A stretch of 64,000 nt of DNA from Boswellia sacra (Eukaryota; Streptophyta; Magnoliopsida; Sapindales; Burseraceae), in the NCBI GenBank assembly GCA_013180625.2, contig SNVD02004673.1, positions 1-64,000 on the forward strand, read 5' to 3'. Both the position numbers and the translations under genes were made by a program. Below, piece after piece: positions 11,794-23,200 of the stretch. How positions within the stretch are numbered: position 1 is the first letter of the stretch; each line of letters begins with the position of its first letter. Under the pieces are notes generated by a model that was not told the DNA's origin, did not search any database, and was given only the letters and a program-made list of their open reading frames with translations.

Positions 11794-12402
11794 TCAAATC
11801 ATTAATAGCTTATGTGCCTTCTCTTTGAAAGCCATGTTGTAGCATTCTCGAGAGGTTCGTTGTTGACCTTTAACTTCTCCTATCTCTGAAGGTGTTGAAA
11901 ATTTCAAGACATGATGATAGACACCCATTACTGCTTTGAAGTCGTAAAGTGATGGCCGTCCAAGAATGGCGTTATAAACACCCGGATGATCTACCACGAG
12001 AAAATTCACCATCTTGGTTGTCTGTAGGGAGCCTTCTCCTAAGGTCACAGGTAACGAAATTACTCCTTCGGGAATAACCTTTCCGATCAGAGAAGTTTGG
12101 ATGCCTCTCATATCTCAACGGTTAAGACCCAGTCAATCAAATGTATCCAATGACATTATGTCAGCTGAGCTCCCGTTATCAACCAATACTCTTTTTAACC
12201 TTTTATTGGCCACAATTACTGTGAGGACCAAGGCATCACAATGAGGATGATGGATACCCTGAGCATCTTGAGATGAAAAAGAGATAACGTCATGATCCCT
12301 AACATTGGAAGAGGAGGCTGTCAAGTTGACTTCATAGCGATGGAGGTCATATCTTGCTTGCCTAGCTAGGTGCCTTCGGGCTTGGGCACTCGGACCAACC
12401 AC
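11794..12402 (-). pseudogene. Tat aspartic protease region
   Basis: The retropepsin-type active site reads VLVDNGSSADIM around 12170-12200; gypsy Tat proteins usually show D-x-G-S-S-A-D here. Downstream the conserved flap/C-terminal motif YNAILGRPSL is clear. A frame change separates the two halves at about 12115-12130. It sits between gag and RT as expected and would process the polyprotein. The later segment runs into the RT start at 11537 through a broken frame. Confidence 0.8.
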
Positions 12403-12498
12403 TACTCCCCCAAAAATCGTGGCTACTTTTTCTAATGGTTCTTTCCCTTTGTCATTCTTGCTAGATGGTTCAGGGGGGCGATAAATGTATTCTTGTAG

Positions 12499-14280
12499 CT
12501 AGCCATCCTTGATAAGACCCTCGATTTGTTTGCTTAGTTCAAAGCAATCTACAGAGTTATGACCATGAGCTCGGTGGAAATGACAAAACTTTCTCTTATC
12601 TCTTGCTCTTGGATTCGACCGTAAGGGGGTAGGTTCTTTCAGTACTCCCTTATCTTTGATTTCCTTCAAGATATCTTGTTGTGGCATGTTAAGTAATGTG
12701 AAAGTACGGTGCTCCTCCTGGGGTCGATCATGATGCTCTTGGCGGGTTGGGTGGATGACTGTTGCAACAAGAGACGATCATTTCTAAATGTATCTCGCAA
12801 GGAGCGTCGGTCCGAGGTTTCGATTTCTATCGTGATGCTCTCTCCTGTGATTGCCATACGGCCATCCATCTGTACATGAGGAATTAGGCATCACCGGAGT
12901 CTGCCCAGGGTAATTTGCTTGATAAATTTCCTCTGCATCGGCATGGCTAGAGATCCTTGCCAATGCTTCTTGGTACGTGCGTGGGAGGTTAACAGAAAAT
13001 TCCCATGCTAGAGGGAGTTCCCCTTTGATTCCTTGGACCAAATCTTGTATAGCATAACCATCATTAAATTGATCCACTCGAGCAACCTCCCACTGGTACT
13101 TGTCCACAAATGCACGGAGTGATTCATTATGACCGTGCTTGATTGAAAGAAGGCTCTGTGCTGGTCGACTTCTTATTTTCATATTGCTAAAGTGTGTGTG
13201 AAAGTTACGAGCAAGCTCATCAAAGCTGGAGATAGATGAGGCTGGTAACTTCCTATACCATTGCTTAGCTGATCCTCCAAGGGTAAGAGAGAAAGTTCTA
13301 CACATTATTCCCCTGAGACCCCTTGTATCTCCATATGAGAAACAAAAGAGTCTAAATGTTCTCGGGGGTTAGTTGTCCTTTGGTAAAGCTCAAGTTGTGG
13401 CATCCGAAATCCGTATGGGTATCTTTCCCTAAGAATATCTTCAGCAAAGGGTGACTCCCATTGTGGACGACCATCCTCTTCTCCTCCTGAATGCTTAATC
13501 AACTTCTCCAGTTTATGAATTTTTTCATCCATTTCTCGCTTGAATTTCGCATAATGATTATCCGATGTTTCCTCTTCTGAGACATCCATTAGAACAACAT
13601 CTGGGCGATGATCTTTACTTCTAGGTGGTGAGTTGGGGCGATTTCTTTTTGACTGGTAGTTGCCCCTTGGAGCGTAAGGACCATGATAAGAATAGGCTGG
13701 TTGATCAACACTACTTCCTTTTGGTCCTTGCTCAACACTTGTATGACGCTTTTTGTTTAAAGAGTGACGAAGGTCTACTGCTACCAATCATTGTTCAGAT
13801 ATGACGAGTGGAGGAGGGGGACTCTTTGGGCGACCATCCCTTCCCTAAACAATAGGATGGGAAAGACTTGGTTGAATGACCTGATGGGGAGGTAATCTAG
13901 TGGTCTGGGCAACCAGGTCAATATGTCCACCAACATTCGTCGAGACTTTAGGTACCACCATAGCATTTCTTGGGTTATTTCCAGCAGTATTTGCAGCCTG
14001 TTGAGTACTATTTCCAAAGGCTTGGTTGAACATAGTTACCATACGGTTCATTTGTTCACCAAAAATTCCGCATGGTATGCTCCATCGTTGTCAATCGACT
14101 CGTCATTCCTTTCCTCGGTCTCCTAGGTGGAAGTCGGGGTTGCTTGGGGTTAGGGCCCATCCCAGAGGATATTACTAAAGCTCTCCCTGTATCAACTACC
14201 CTTTGACGTCAGGGAGGTGCTTCTACCTCGATTTCTTCGTCAACCTCTAGGGAGGTTGAGTGTTGGGATGCGTGACTCAT
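12499..14280 (-). pseudogene. Tat gag, broken
   Basis: The first ATG after the primer-binding site gives MSHASQHSTSLEVDEE. The central capsid-like retrotrans_gag domain is clear at 13305-12900 (LTLGGSAKQWYRKLPASSI, LLSIKHGHNESLRAFVDKY). A downstream Cys/His segment (FCHFHRAHGHNSVDCFELSKQI) near 12590-12520 is the zinc-binding region usual for Tat gag. A stop follows EVEAPP at about 14211, another occurs near 14050, and the frame shifts at about 13305 and 12860. Gag would form the particle in which reverse transcription occurs. Confidence 0.88.
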
Positions 14281-14338
14281 GATGTGTTTGATTATGTTTG
14301 GATGGGAGTAACAACTAAAGAGGCTTAGATTGTCGTTT

Positions 14339-14354
14339 CTCACAGACGGTGCCA
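14339..14354 (-). other. primer-binding site of the Tat element
   Basis: The minus strand reads TGGCACCGTCTGTGAG two bases after the 5' LTR end. It is a normal primer-binding position with the required TGG start. I do not assign the tRNA species. Confidence 0.75.
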
Positions 14355-14356
14355 AC

Positions 14357-14726
14357 TGTTGATGCACGATTTCCAGATGGCCGGAAAGCGGGTTGAAGCT
14401 TGAATTGTACGTCGGGTCCAATCCTAAGAACAAAGAAAAATAGTCAGGGGTGCCGGCGAAAACCCTCCGACGCCCAAGTCAGTTTCCGGCACTCCGGAAT
14501 TTTCTAGGAGAATTTCCTAGAGAGAGAAGCTCTCAAAAGTAAAGGAAATTTAGAGAGAGAAAGAGTTTAGAAAAGTGTGCATACATTGAGTAAAAATTTG
14601 AAGGGTTTATATAGGCATTAGAAGGAGTCCTTGTGGGACTTAGATAATAGGACTAAATAACGGACTTCAATAATGAGCTTACTGTATTAGATTTAATTAA
14701 GGCTCAATTCTGTTATGGCCATAACA
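14357..14726 (-). repeat. Tat element 5' LTR
   Basis: TGTTGATGCACG...CATAACA on the plus strand gives a 370-bp LTR with 4-bp inverted ends. A TATATAGG motif near 14618 (plus orientation) and the GAGAGAGAAAGAG run are shared with the 3' LTR. Confidence 0.9.
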
Positions 14727-14731
14727 AGTAG
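14727..14731. other. target-site duplication AGTAG, right
   Basis: AGTAG follows the CATAACA terminus of the 5' LTR and pairs with 3285-3289. Confidence 0.9.
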
Positions 14732-16439
14732 TACTGGTAGTGACTTTGCATCCTTTAATTTCTCGTTTCTTCTTAATTACTGTCCTTGAAATTCTCCTTT
14801 ACCTATGTATAAACTTATATGTGATAGCGTCTTTTTGTCTACTGGATAGGAGGTGCGTACCGCACAACAAACATTTTGTGGACGTCGTTACCCGTTTTTT
14901 TCTATTTTTTATTTTAAGAACTGTAGCTTCGGTTTTCAGAACTGCATCAGATAAGGTCCATCTGGAAGCACCATAATAAGAGGAATAGCGACAATGAGCA
15001 ATTGAGATTTAAGCAGCCACATCATGAGATATAAGTATAGCATTTTTTTTTTTTTTTTAAAGATTTCAGCCCTAGGATTACCAAGACACTCATCAAGACC
15101 TCGGATGAAGGCGTTGGATCAGTGCTGCTCGGTTATTGAATTAAAACTCCAATATTAAACATCGGTTTCCCATTTGGGATAATAACCACATCATCCTACT
15201 TTTCAGAAATATAGAATAACATTATTCTTAAATCAACAAACATATCAGTGTAAAATATCTTATATAGCTTAAAAGTTCAGCAATCCATTTTTTTAAATTG
15301 CATCAGTTTTGCTTACAAATCAAGAAAACAACAAAAAAATTCAATTTAATAATACGTATAATCATATAAAAAAATCATTATTTTTAATGAAAATAATTTG
15401 TAAAATGTGCATAAACTTGAAATCATACCTTTTTTAAAGTTTTTTTAATTTAATTAAAATGCCATGAAATTTTTATGGACATATCACATATATGTTTACT
15501 TGAGCTCTGTAAATTTTAAAAAATTTGGAATAGATAATAATTTAAGAAAATTGGAAAAGTGAGAATCTTCGAATCCCATAAAGGATACATAAGATATTTT
15601 ACACTTATGCACGTGTTGAATTAAGATTGATCAGGGATGTTATTTTATTTTTCTGAAACTTCAGTGTTGAAATTGTTTTTGAGGCAAATCTCAATGATTA
15701 TATGGAAATGACCACTTCCCATTTTGATTAAATATATTTAAACTAAAATATCAAAATAAAGTGTTTTGCATTATAGATAAAAAAGTTACAGATACACATA
15801 AATATTTTAATAATATAAATATAAATCATTATGCTTTCCTCTACTATTATTATTATTATTAAAAAATACACAAAAAAATGTGTAATATAAAAATATTTAA
15901 TCTTTGTATTCTTATTCTTTGATTTGATCCTTTAATTATTAATTTTCTTTTGACTCCTCGATTTTTTTTTTCATCATTAGTTGCCAACTATGAAATCTAG
16001 CACCGCACCTGCGGACAGTGACTGGAGAGTAAAGCTCTAGCGTCGAGTGATGAAGTTGCAGCGTCAAGATGTAAGGCAATGACGATATAGAATTTTAAAT
16101 TAACTTGGTCAACTCATGGTAGGCTCACTGTAGTGGAGCCGTGAATAGGTACGCTTAGTAAAATCAAATTAAAAACCCCAATTCTCTTAAAATTGATATG
16201 AAAACATTAATTGACATAAATAAAACAAGATTTTTTTGTATTTGGCCCGGCCACATTTAAGTTTTCTATAATATTTATGGCAATATAGCCATAGCACAAT
16301 GCCCTTAAGGAGTACAATTGATTAAGGGGCTTGGGACTTGCTGCATTCAGCTATATCAAGATCTCAAGTTCATGTTCTTATGATGAAAACTTGAAACATC
16401 TACCCTTCGTTGTTTCTGGGGTAATAGGGTTTAGGCACC

Positions 16440-16486
16440 CCAACTTGTTGGCTCGGCATGGTGAAGGAGCCGAACCAACAAGTTGG
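16440..16486. repeat. 18-bp stem, 11-base loop hairpin
   Basis: The left arm CCAACTTGTTGGCTCGGC (16440-16457) pairs with 16469-16486 with a single mismatch. The arm itself contains the palindrome CCAACTTGTTGG. It follows a stretch (16300-16400) that looks like a decayed SINE or tRNA-derived repeat, though no clear A and B boxes can be proven. Confidence 0.8.
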
Positions 16487-17338
16487 TTATCAAATATACA
16501 ACAAGTTTTAGTCCATGGGTTTTGTTTTTGAATCATTTAAAAACTTAGAAAGACAAGAATATTATAAGTTCTTTAATATTACTCATTATATGGATTTTAG
16601 GACATGTCTTATATTTTTTATTTTTACTTTTATTTCCTTCTTTTTCCCTCCAATTTAAAGCCCACTCTAAAATTTTATTATTTTCTATTTCTCTTCTTTT
16701 CTTTATCATTCTTTTATTCAAATTGTTCCTTTTCCAATATTTTCAATCTCCTACAACGATTGAGTTTTATTCCTACAATGATTTGAGTTTATCTGAAGGA
16801 TTATTTTAATGAAATATTAGAATTTGCTGGTTTGAGACTTTTAAATTTTTTTATACTCTTCAATTTATAAAATTTAAATTTAAGTTGGGAGATCCATTGA
16901 ATTCTATAAAATTCTTCGCATATATATCAGCATAAAAAGAAAAAAGGAAACTTCATGCTTGGAGCTCTTAAATTTATCATATTTTTTAGTCTAAATATTT
17001 AAAAATATACATATAAATCAAATAAATTTATAAAGAAATTATTTTTAAGTTCAATATTGGATAAATTTGAAGGGCTATTAGGTGTTTATCTTGGGCTGTC
17101 AATGCTATTTTATCTCTTTTGCATCTGGTGGTTAATCCGGCAGATCCTATGGCTGGATTGTTTTCATCAATTCATGCACCCACAATAATCAATACATAAT
17201 TCACAGAATAATGCCTATTCTCGTATAGATTTCAAAGCACATTTGTTTAATTTATTTATTACACTAGAATTCCATAAATTGTTAGTTATTTTGATATATT
17301 TAAAGTACAGGTTACAAATTATACAATAAATTATCTGA

Positions 17339-17343
<5 letters not shown>

Positions 17344-17370
<27 letters not shown>
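17344..17370. repeat. (TA)n microsatellite
   Basis: Pure alternating TA run, followed by the related CATATGTATGTATA tract. Confidence 0.9.
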
Positions 17371-17374
<4 letters not shown>

Positions 17375-17449
17375 TATGTATGTATAGATGTATCTTGATA
17401 TATTATTGAGTTAAATGGATTGAATTTGAATAATATGTTATATTTGATG

Positions 17450-17497
17450 AGATTAAAGGCTAGAAAATTATGTCAATAAATTGTGTCAAAATATCCC
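17450..17497. repeat. half copy of the 49135-49302 MITE
   Basis: GATTAAAGGCTAGAAAATTA followed by TGTCAATAAATTGTGTCAAA matches the right end of the complete MITE at 49262-49305. Like that copy it lies close to a TA microsatellite. No left arm is found here. Confidence 0.6.
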
Positions 17498-19712
17498 TTC
17501 CCCTTTTTTATTATTTCAGTTTTAAAATTTGTATAAGAGTTTATGTTTGATTAATGTTAACCTTAAAATTAATCAATCAATATATTTTTTCATATTTGAA
17601 CTATAATATAATTTTATATTTTGGCCCCCCACAATCAAAATCGTAGATCTACCAATGGGAAAGAGGGAATGGTGAGGTGGCTTAGGTTGGCATAAAAGAG
17701 AGACTGTGTGAAAGTGAAACGAAATGCTCTGGGTTTCTAGGACTTGATCACTGAAAAGGAGAAGTAGATGAAATTTGAAGCCTTGTTGGAGGAAGAAAGG
17801 AATTTATCGGCTGAGTTGAAACATGCATGGATCAGCCTAGATAACGGGTTAATTTTTTATTTAACCCATTTTGGACTCCTATAACAAAATGTAACTCAAT
17901 AATCAATTTTAATCATTTGTGACCTGTTTTTCTTACAAAAAGACAAGAATACCATTTTAAGTGTTTGGAAAGAAGACTTCTAATTTCTTCTCTCTGCCCT
18001 CTGTCTCTCATCGATCTGCCACAGCAAGAACCACTGAACCAGCAGCAAAAGTACTGTAAAACAGCCACTATCACCTAAAACTCTAACCCCCAGAAACCCG
18101 TCCTCATCTCTGCAGATCCAAAAAAACCGCCATCTGAAATCCATTGCCCTCATATCTCCAGATCAAATAAACCATCATCTCAAATCTGTTAATAAGAATT
18201 TATTTCATTCAAAATGAAAACTAAAACTCATAATGAGTTGGTTCAAATGGTAAGGGTGATTTAAGAGAGAGTTGGTAAGGTTAACAATGAAGTTTTGGGT
18301 TCAACACTTCATAATGCTTTTCCTCATGACATAAGGTAAGTAGGAAACCATGACAGGAGGTTGTGGTTACACAGAAAAAAATAAAAACTAAATTTTCTTT
18401 GAAAGAAGAAACATACAACAATCTCAAACCTAGACATTCATTTAAAAAAAAAATCGCTGAAATTTGTTGAAACCCAACAGCACTATTGTACAACCCTCTC
18501 TCCCTCTCTCTCATCATCTCAGCTGCAAGCCACCATCTCGCTCTCACGACAACTCACGATTTGGCATGGCCATCCACCCGTCAAAACCCAATCACCCATT
18601 GAAACACCAAAACCCACTACAAATAAATTAAACTGCCAAGCAACCAAATTTACCTAGACCACTCCACACAAACACCGTAAATCCATTACTATCAATCTAT
18701 GTTTAAGATAAATGAAACTGATCCAAATTGAAAATGGGTTTTACATTTCAACTATATGCTGACTAGCTCCATCTCTCAACCCAATTGCTTGACTGGTCCT
18801 TCGCCTATTTTATCCTATTTGTGACGGATCTGAAACTGAGTTATCACGTGAAGTAGACAATTGGTTTCTTAGATTAGGAAGTCTTTTTTTTTTGTTAAAT
18901 TTTTACTAATTGCATTATATAAAATAAAAGAAAAGAGAGAGAAAGTATATTGTATGTTACTTGAAAATTGATGTTTGGAAGCATAGAAAGTTGGTATTGC
19001 TGGTTAAGAAAATTATAGAAAAAAAGTAGAAGACAAAGAGAGGAAAAGAAAGGTTCAAAGAGATTTTCAAAATAATGAGAGAGGCATGACCAGGTAAGAG
19101 AAGAAGATTCACAGTTATATTTGACTTGCACAGCATCTTTGATTCAGACTTTGTACAGAGGATTTGTGTCTGGTTTTGACGATTTTGTTATTTCTTAAAA
19201 GTTTAAGGGTAAAATTGTACTTTCATTTTATGAACGAGGTTAGAATTAATTAAAAATAGAAATGGGGTATGATAAAGATAATGAGGAGCGTAAATGGTTA
19301 TTTGGTGAAAATTATACCTAGATAACATCCTGTTAAACAAAGCTTCGAATCTTGAGGGACTCTTGAAAATTTGAAGAAAGGAAGAAAATTGGTGGTGCCC
19401 CACCGAGTTGGATGCGACCGTGTTGCCTATTGCCATGCCGGTGCTGCCAGTGGTTTGGGAGTTGATATTTTTGTTTTTAATTTTTGACTAAAACGATTTA
19501 ATTAAATTATTGAAATTAATTCATTAAGATAAAGGGATAAAATTGTCCTTATACAGAAGGATAACAGATTTTCTTAACGTCAGCTTGAAATCGGGGGTCT
19601 GAATGTTACTGAAGACAAAGTAGACGGCAGAGTTATTTCAATCAAAACTAGGGGGTCTGTAATTTCCCATTTCCTCTTCTACATAAACCGGCACTCCTTC
19701 CCCTTAACCATC

Positions 19713-19719
19713 TATAAAT
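19713..19719 (+). promoter_or_regulatory. possible TATA box of the ubiquitin-like ORF
   Basis: TATAAAT lies 170 bases upstream of the ATG, in a region with CT-rich sequence typical of plant 5' leaders. Placement is plausible but unproven. Confidence 0.35.
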
Positions 19720-19889
19720 TTTAGTTCTGAAATTCTCAATTCAGTTATTAATGCAGCGTGATTTCAAGATAAATAATCTTCCTATTTAACTTTTTATTCA
19801 TTACCTAGTTTATTTAGGATTCAAATTTCATTGGAACGTTATTTTATTTAGATTATTTATTTTATTAGGATTTGAGCTTAGCTATAAAT

Positions 19890-20393
19890 ATGGCTTCCAT
19901 TGCACTCCTTACAAAGCTCCTGAAGATGAAGATCTCTGTGAAAACATTGACTGGCACGACCATAACCCTCGAAGATGAGAGTTCTGATCCGATAGTTTAT
20001 GTCAAGGCCAAGATCCAGGGCAAGGAAGGAGTTCGTCTCGGACGGAAACTTTCTTTGGCCGACAACAACGTTCCAGAACAGTCAACGAAGATTTGGGTCA
20101 AGACCTTGACAAGGAAGAAAATCAAGCTTGGGGTGGAGAATTCGGATTATAATATCCAAAAAGAGTCAAGACGTATGCAGATTTTCGTCCGGACCGTTAC
20201 TGGGAAGACATTCGCTCTCGAAGTCGAGAGTTTTAATACAATCAATAACGTCAAGAAGAAGATCGAGGACAAGGAAGGAATTCCACAATATGTGCAAACT
20301 TTGATCTTTGGCCAGGAGGAGCTTGAAGATGGCCGGACGTTGGCTGAGTATAACATACAGGAGGAGTCCACCCTAATTCTAAGAACCTTGTGA
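19890..20393 (+). CDS. degenerate polyubiquitin-like protein without terminal diglycine
   Basis: An uninterrupted ORF of 167 codons starts at ATG 19890 ([11 protein letters not shown], then [10 protein letters not shown] at 19926). It contains three ubiquitin-like pieces: unit 1 ([16 protein letters not shown] to about the KLSLAD region), a shortened unit 2 ([18 protein letters not shown] joined directly to YNIQKES), and a nearly full unit 3 from [13 protein letters not shown] to [14 protein letters not shown]. The C-terminal RLRGG needed for conjugation is absent, and the positions of Lys48 and Lys63 in unit 3 carry other residues. So conjugation is unlikely; it may be a pseudogene that has kept its frame or a diverged ubiquitin-like protein. 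A TATAAAT motif lies at 19713. Other reading frames over it are shadows. Confidence 0.75.
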   Translation: MASIALLTKLLKMKISVKTLTGTTITLEDESSDPIVYVKAKIQGKEGVRLGRKLSLADNNVPEQSTKIWVKTLTRKKIKLGVENSDYNIQKESRRMQIFVRTVTGKTFALEVESFNTINNVKKKIEDKEGIPQYVQTLIFGQEELEDGRTLAEYNIQEESTLILRTL

Positions 20394-20922
20394 AACTAAT
20401 TTGGAGTAACTCACTGAATTTGAATTTTGAGTTCTGCGTAATTTTAACTAATAGCCCCATATATGTTTTAAATTAGTATATTGTTAATTTCTTTACTTTC
20501 CCCGTTTTAATTATACACTTTCTCTCCTTCTTTTAAAAATATTTTCTAAGTTATAACCTTCTTTATCTCTCTTCCAAAATTCTATTTTTATCTACCATCA
20601 ATGTTGTTGAAAGATAGACGTTAAGGAAACCGAAATCTATTGTCTTTAATTTCAAAAATTGGTCCATTTACACATTAGTAATGCTAATTATTTATCCAAA
20701 ATATTTGTCTAATTTTTATGTAGTTAACTTCTTTAATTATTTGAAAAATGTAAAGGCTATATTTCTAAGATGATCATGGTACTACAAGACAAATAGGATA
20801 TTGGAACTTGAGATAATCACAACCACCACCCAGTAATTTAGAGTTTAGAACTAAACAAATTTAGTGTTTAAAATTAAACAAAATTAGAGTTTAAAAGTAA
20901 ACAAAATTATTCATCGAAAATT

Positions 20923-20945
20923 TCTCTCTCTCTCTCTCTCTCTCT
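20923..20945. repeat. (CT)n microsatellite
   Basis: Uninterrupted CT run in intergenic DNA. Confidence 0.9.
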
Positions 20946-21830
20946 GCTCACACTTCGCACACGGTTTCATGCAAGCTTTCTCACCTAATCTTCTCATGCA
21001 CACATCCCATGGTTTTAATTTTTCCTATCCAACTAAAGAAACTATTTACTTGCGTAAATAAAACACTAACAAATAAAATTATTCAAACAAAATAATTACA
21101 AAATATATTTTAAGAATAATAAATATAATAAAAAATTTGCTTAACAATCAATTTACTTGGACAATTAATTTCATTTAATTTGATATAACACAATTTTATC
21201 ATATAAATTATTATCATATTATTTATTATAAATTATTATTAACTTTTCTCTTCTTAATGATATTATATTACGTTAATTTAATTTGATTGTGTGTGTAGTA
21301 TTACTCAATAAATATTTTTTTATTTATTTTATTATTTGCCACATACATCTAAAGATCCTCTATCACTACTTGAAATTTATAGTGCAGTCTCAAATTAATC
21401 ACTCGTGTTGCTAGATACCTAAATTTTTTTTTCATAGACTATTTTTTTATTTGCTTAAAACAAAAGCTTCCTTCCAAAATTAATAAGAAAAAAGCCATGA
21501 ATTTCAGAAATTTCATGTGAGAATATTTATATATAATTTATGTATATATGTCTTCATAGTTGAATATGGAAGCCATAAATCAATACAAGATGCTTCTAGC
21601 TAGAGACATAACTTTCGAAATTGGCAGACAAGACTGGTCAACGTATAAATACAATTGTGTCGTGTCCTCAGTATTAAATCTAAAAAAAATAGAAATAAGA
21701 ATATATTTATAGATTTTATTAGATAAGTAAGTTAATAAATGTTACTTCACCCGGTGTGTAATAAGTTTTTCAATCTTTTATTATTTCAAATACATTCGAT
21801 AATCATTATAAAAATTAATAATATTTAAGT

Positions 21831-21930
21831 TGATTATTAAGTATGATATATTATACATAATACTTTTAACATGTATTCTTTGATTATTAAGTATGATATA
21901 TTATACATAATACTTTTAACATGTATTCTT
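21831..21930. repeat. perfect 50-bp tandem duplication
   Basis: 21831-21880 and 21881-21930 are identical, beginning TGATTATTAAGTATGATA. Perfect identity suggests a recent duplication. Confidence 0.95.
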
Positions 21931-22339
21931 TGAATACTTAAATTTTTAATAAATTTCAATTTTTCATACTTTTTTTTTTGCCCTACCACATAATAGATAC
22001 CCTTGTGTAAGAAGGAGAACAAATTTAACAACCCCACAAAACATTAGCTTTTCTAATACAATTGTTACAAGAAATCCAAAGTTGAGGACTAAGGAATCTA
22101 ATGGTAATTTGGTTACATTTTCTTTAATTGCTTTGATGGGATCTTAACATTATAAGCTTTTATCTAAAAAATAATTATAGATATACAATTTATCCATGCA
22201 ACCACTTGTATGATGAGTAAGAAGTGCAACGACCACATCATTTTTAGTAATTTTATTTATTTATTGTAATTTTTTATGGAATAATATCATAGACATCCCT
22301 TACCTTTTGACTTAATATCATACAGATAGACCTTTTGCA

Positions 22340-22560
22340 TAAGGGACGTGACAATTCGTGTTCGTGAGTCGTGCACGACCTGTTTGTTATTTATGTCATG
22401 AAGAATCAACACGAACACGACACAATTATTAAACAGGTAACATGACATGATACGCGAATATAAATAACAAATTGATCGTGTTCGAACGAACACGACCCAT
22501 CTAACACGATTAAGATACGTTTACACGATTGACACGACTTATTTATAGTTACGATACGAT
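22340..22560. repeat. CACGAC/CGTGTT-rich segment
   Basis: About ten copies of ACACGA or its complement occur in both orientations, including the near-palindrome CGTGTTCGAACGAACACG (22468-22485). This resembles the motif-dense subterminal part of a DNA transposon, but I see no matching termini. Confidence 0.5.
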
Positions 22561-22780
22561 TATACAAGATTATAGTTATGACATGATTATACATTAAACC
22601 TACTTTTCAATGAAAAATCTATTAAAAAAATACAAAATTAAAGAAAACTAAATATCAAGAAACCATACAAACTTCAAATAAATAACTATTTCTAATTTTT
22701 TTAATATGGGTAAAAAAATAAAAAAACTGTAAAATATCATTTGTGTCTATAATTATATTAATCGTGTTTTAATTTGTATT

Positions 22781-23200
22781 CATTACAAGAAAAGTGGGGT
22801 ACAGTGTCGACTAAAAAATGACACAAATGCCCTTTTGTGTCATTTTTTGGCCGACATGTGTCGCCACGACAAGTATTCCGCTTTATGTCGTTTGGTCAAA
22901 CTGACATTAACTGCTTGTCGGGCAGGAGCTAACACTATCTTGGATTGGAAAACGACATAATGAGTGCAATATGTGTCGTTTTCAGGTTTCTTTCTATCAT
23001 TCGATAACTGACACAAAGGCGAATGTCGGTATGAGAATTGACACGAAGTTAAGTACTATATAACGACTATGTCGGTTACCAGTTGACAAGATGTTATTAT
23101 TGTGTCGGTCTTTAGCCGACATGTAAATAAAATTAATTTAAAAAATATATACTAATTGTCGTTATTTATTAAATTAATAACTGACAAGTAGTATATATAT
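22781..23200. repeat. terminus and subterminal repeats of the outer CACTA
   Basis: CATTACAAGAAAAGTGG is followed by many TGTCG, TGACA and GACAC motifs in both orientations, which is where CACTA transposases bind. The three flanking bases are ATT. Confidence 0.7.

Larger units (their letters stand above)
3290..14726 (-). mobile_element. complete Ty3/gypsy Tat-lineage LTR retrotransposon
   Basis: The element is bounded by two LTRs of about 370-381 bp with TGTT...AACA ends and by a perfect 5-bp duplication AGTAG (3285-3289 and 14727-14731). Transcription direction is minus: 5' LTR 14357-14726, primer-binding site, gag, protease, RT, RNase H, archaeal-type second RNase H, integrase, an antisense gene, tandem repeats, polypurine tract, 3' LTR. 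The dual RNase H and antisense extra ORF are known traits of the Tat lineage. All ORFs are interrupted, so the copy is probably not autonomous now. Confidence 0.93.
14732..19889. other. AT-rich intergenic stretch
   Basis: No gene is supported on either strand over about 5 kb. It holds the hairpin at 16440-16486, a (TA)n tract at 17344-17370, half of a MITE at 17450-17497, and pyrimidine runs. Short open frames (for example 18281-18547 on the minus strand) have no recognisable domain, no splice context and a composition like the surroundings. Pieces at 17640-17830 and 18040-18140 are less AT-rich and could be decayed gene fragments, but I cannot identify them. Confidence 0.6.
20394..22780. other. 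AT-rich intergenic stretch
   Basis: No gene is supported. Contents: a (CT)n tract at 20923-20945, a perfect 50-bp tandem duplication at 21831-21930, and a segment at 22340-22560 dense in CACGAC/CGTGTT motifs in both orientations that ends just before the CACTA terminus at 22781. Confidence 0.6.

Noticed and set aside
14740..14976. Plus-strand 78-codon frame just outside the Tat element
   Set aside because: Hydrophobic low-complexity translation from T-rich DNA, no supporting context.
18281..18547. Minus-strand 88-codon frame
   Set aside because: No domain, no homology I recognise, and composition like the intergenic surroundings.
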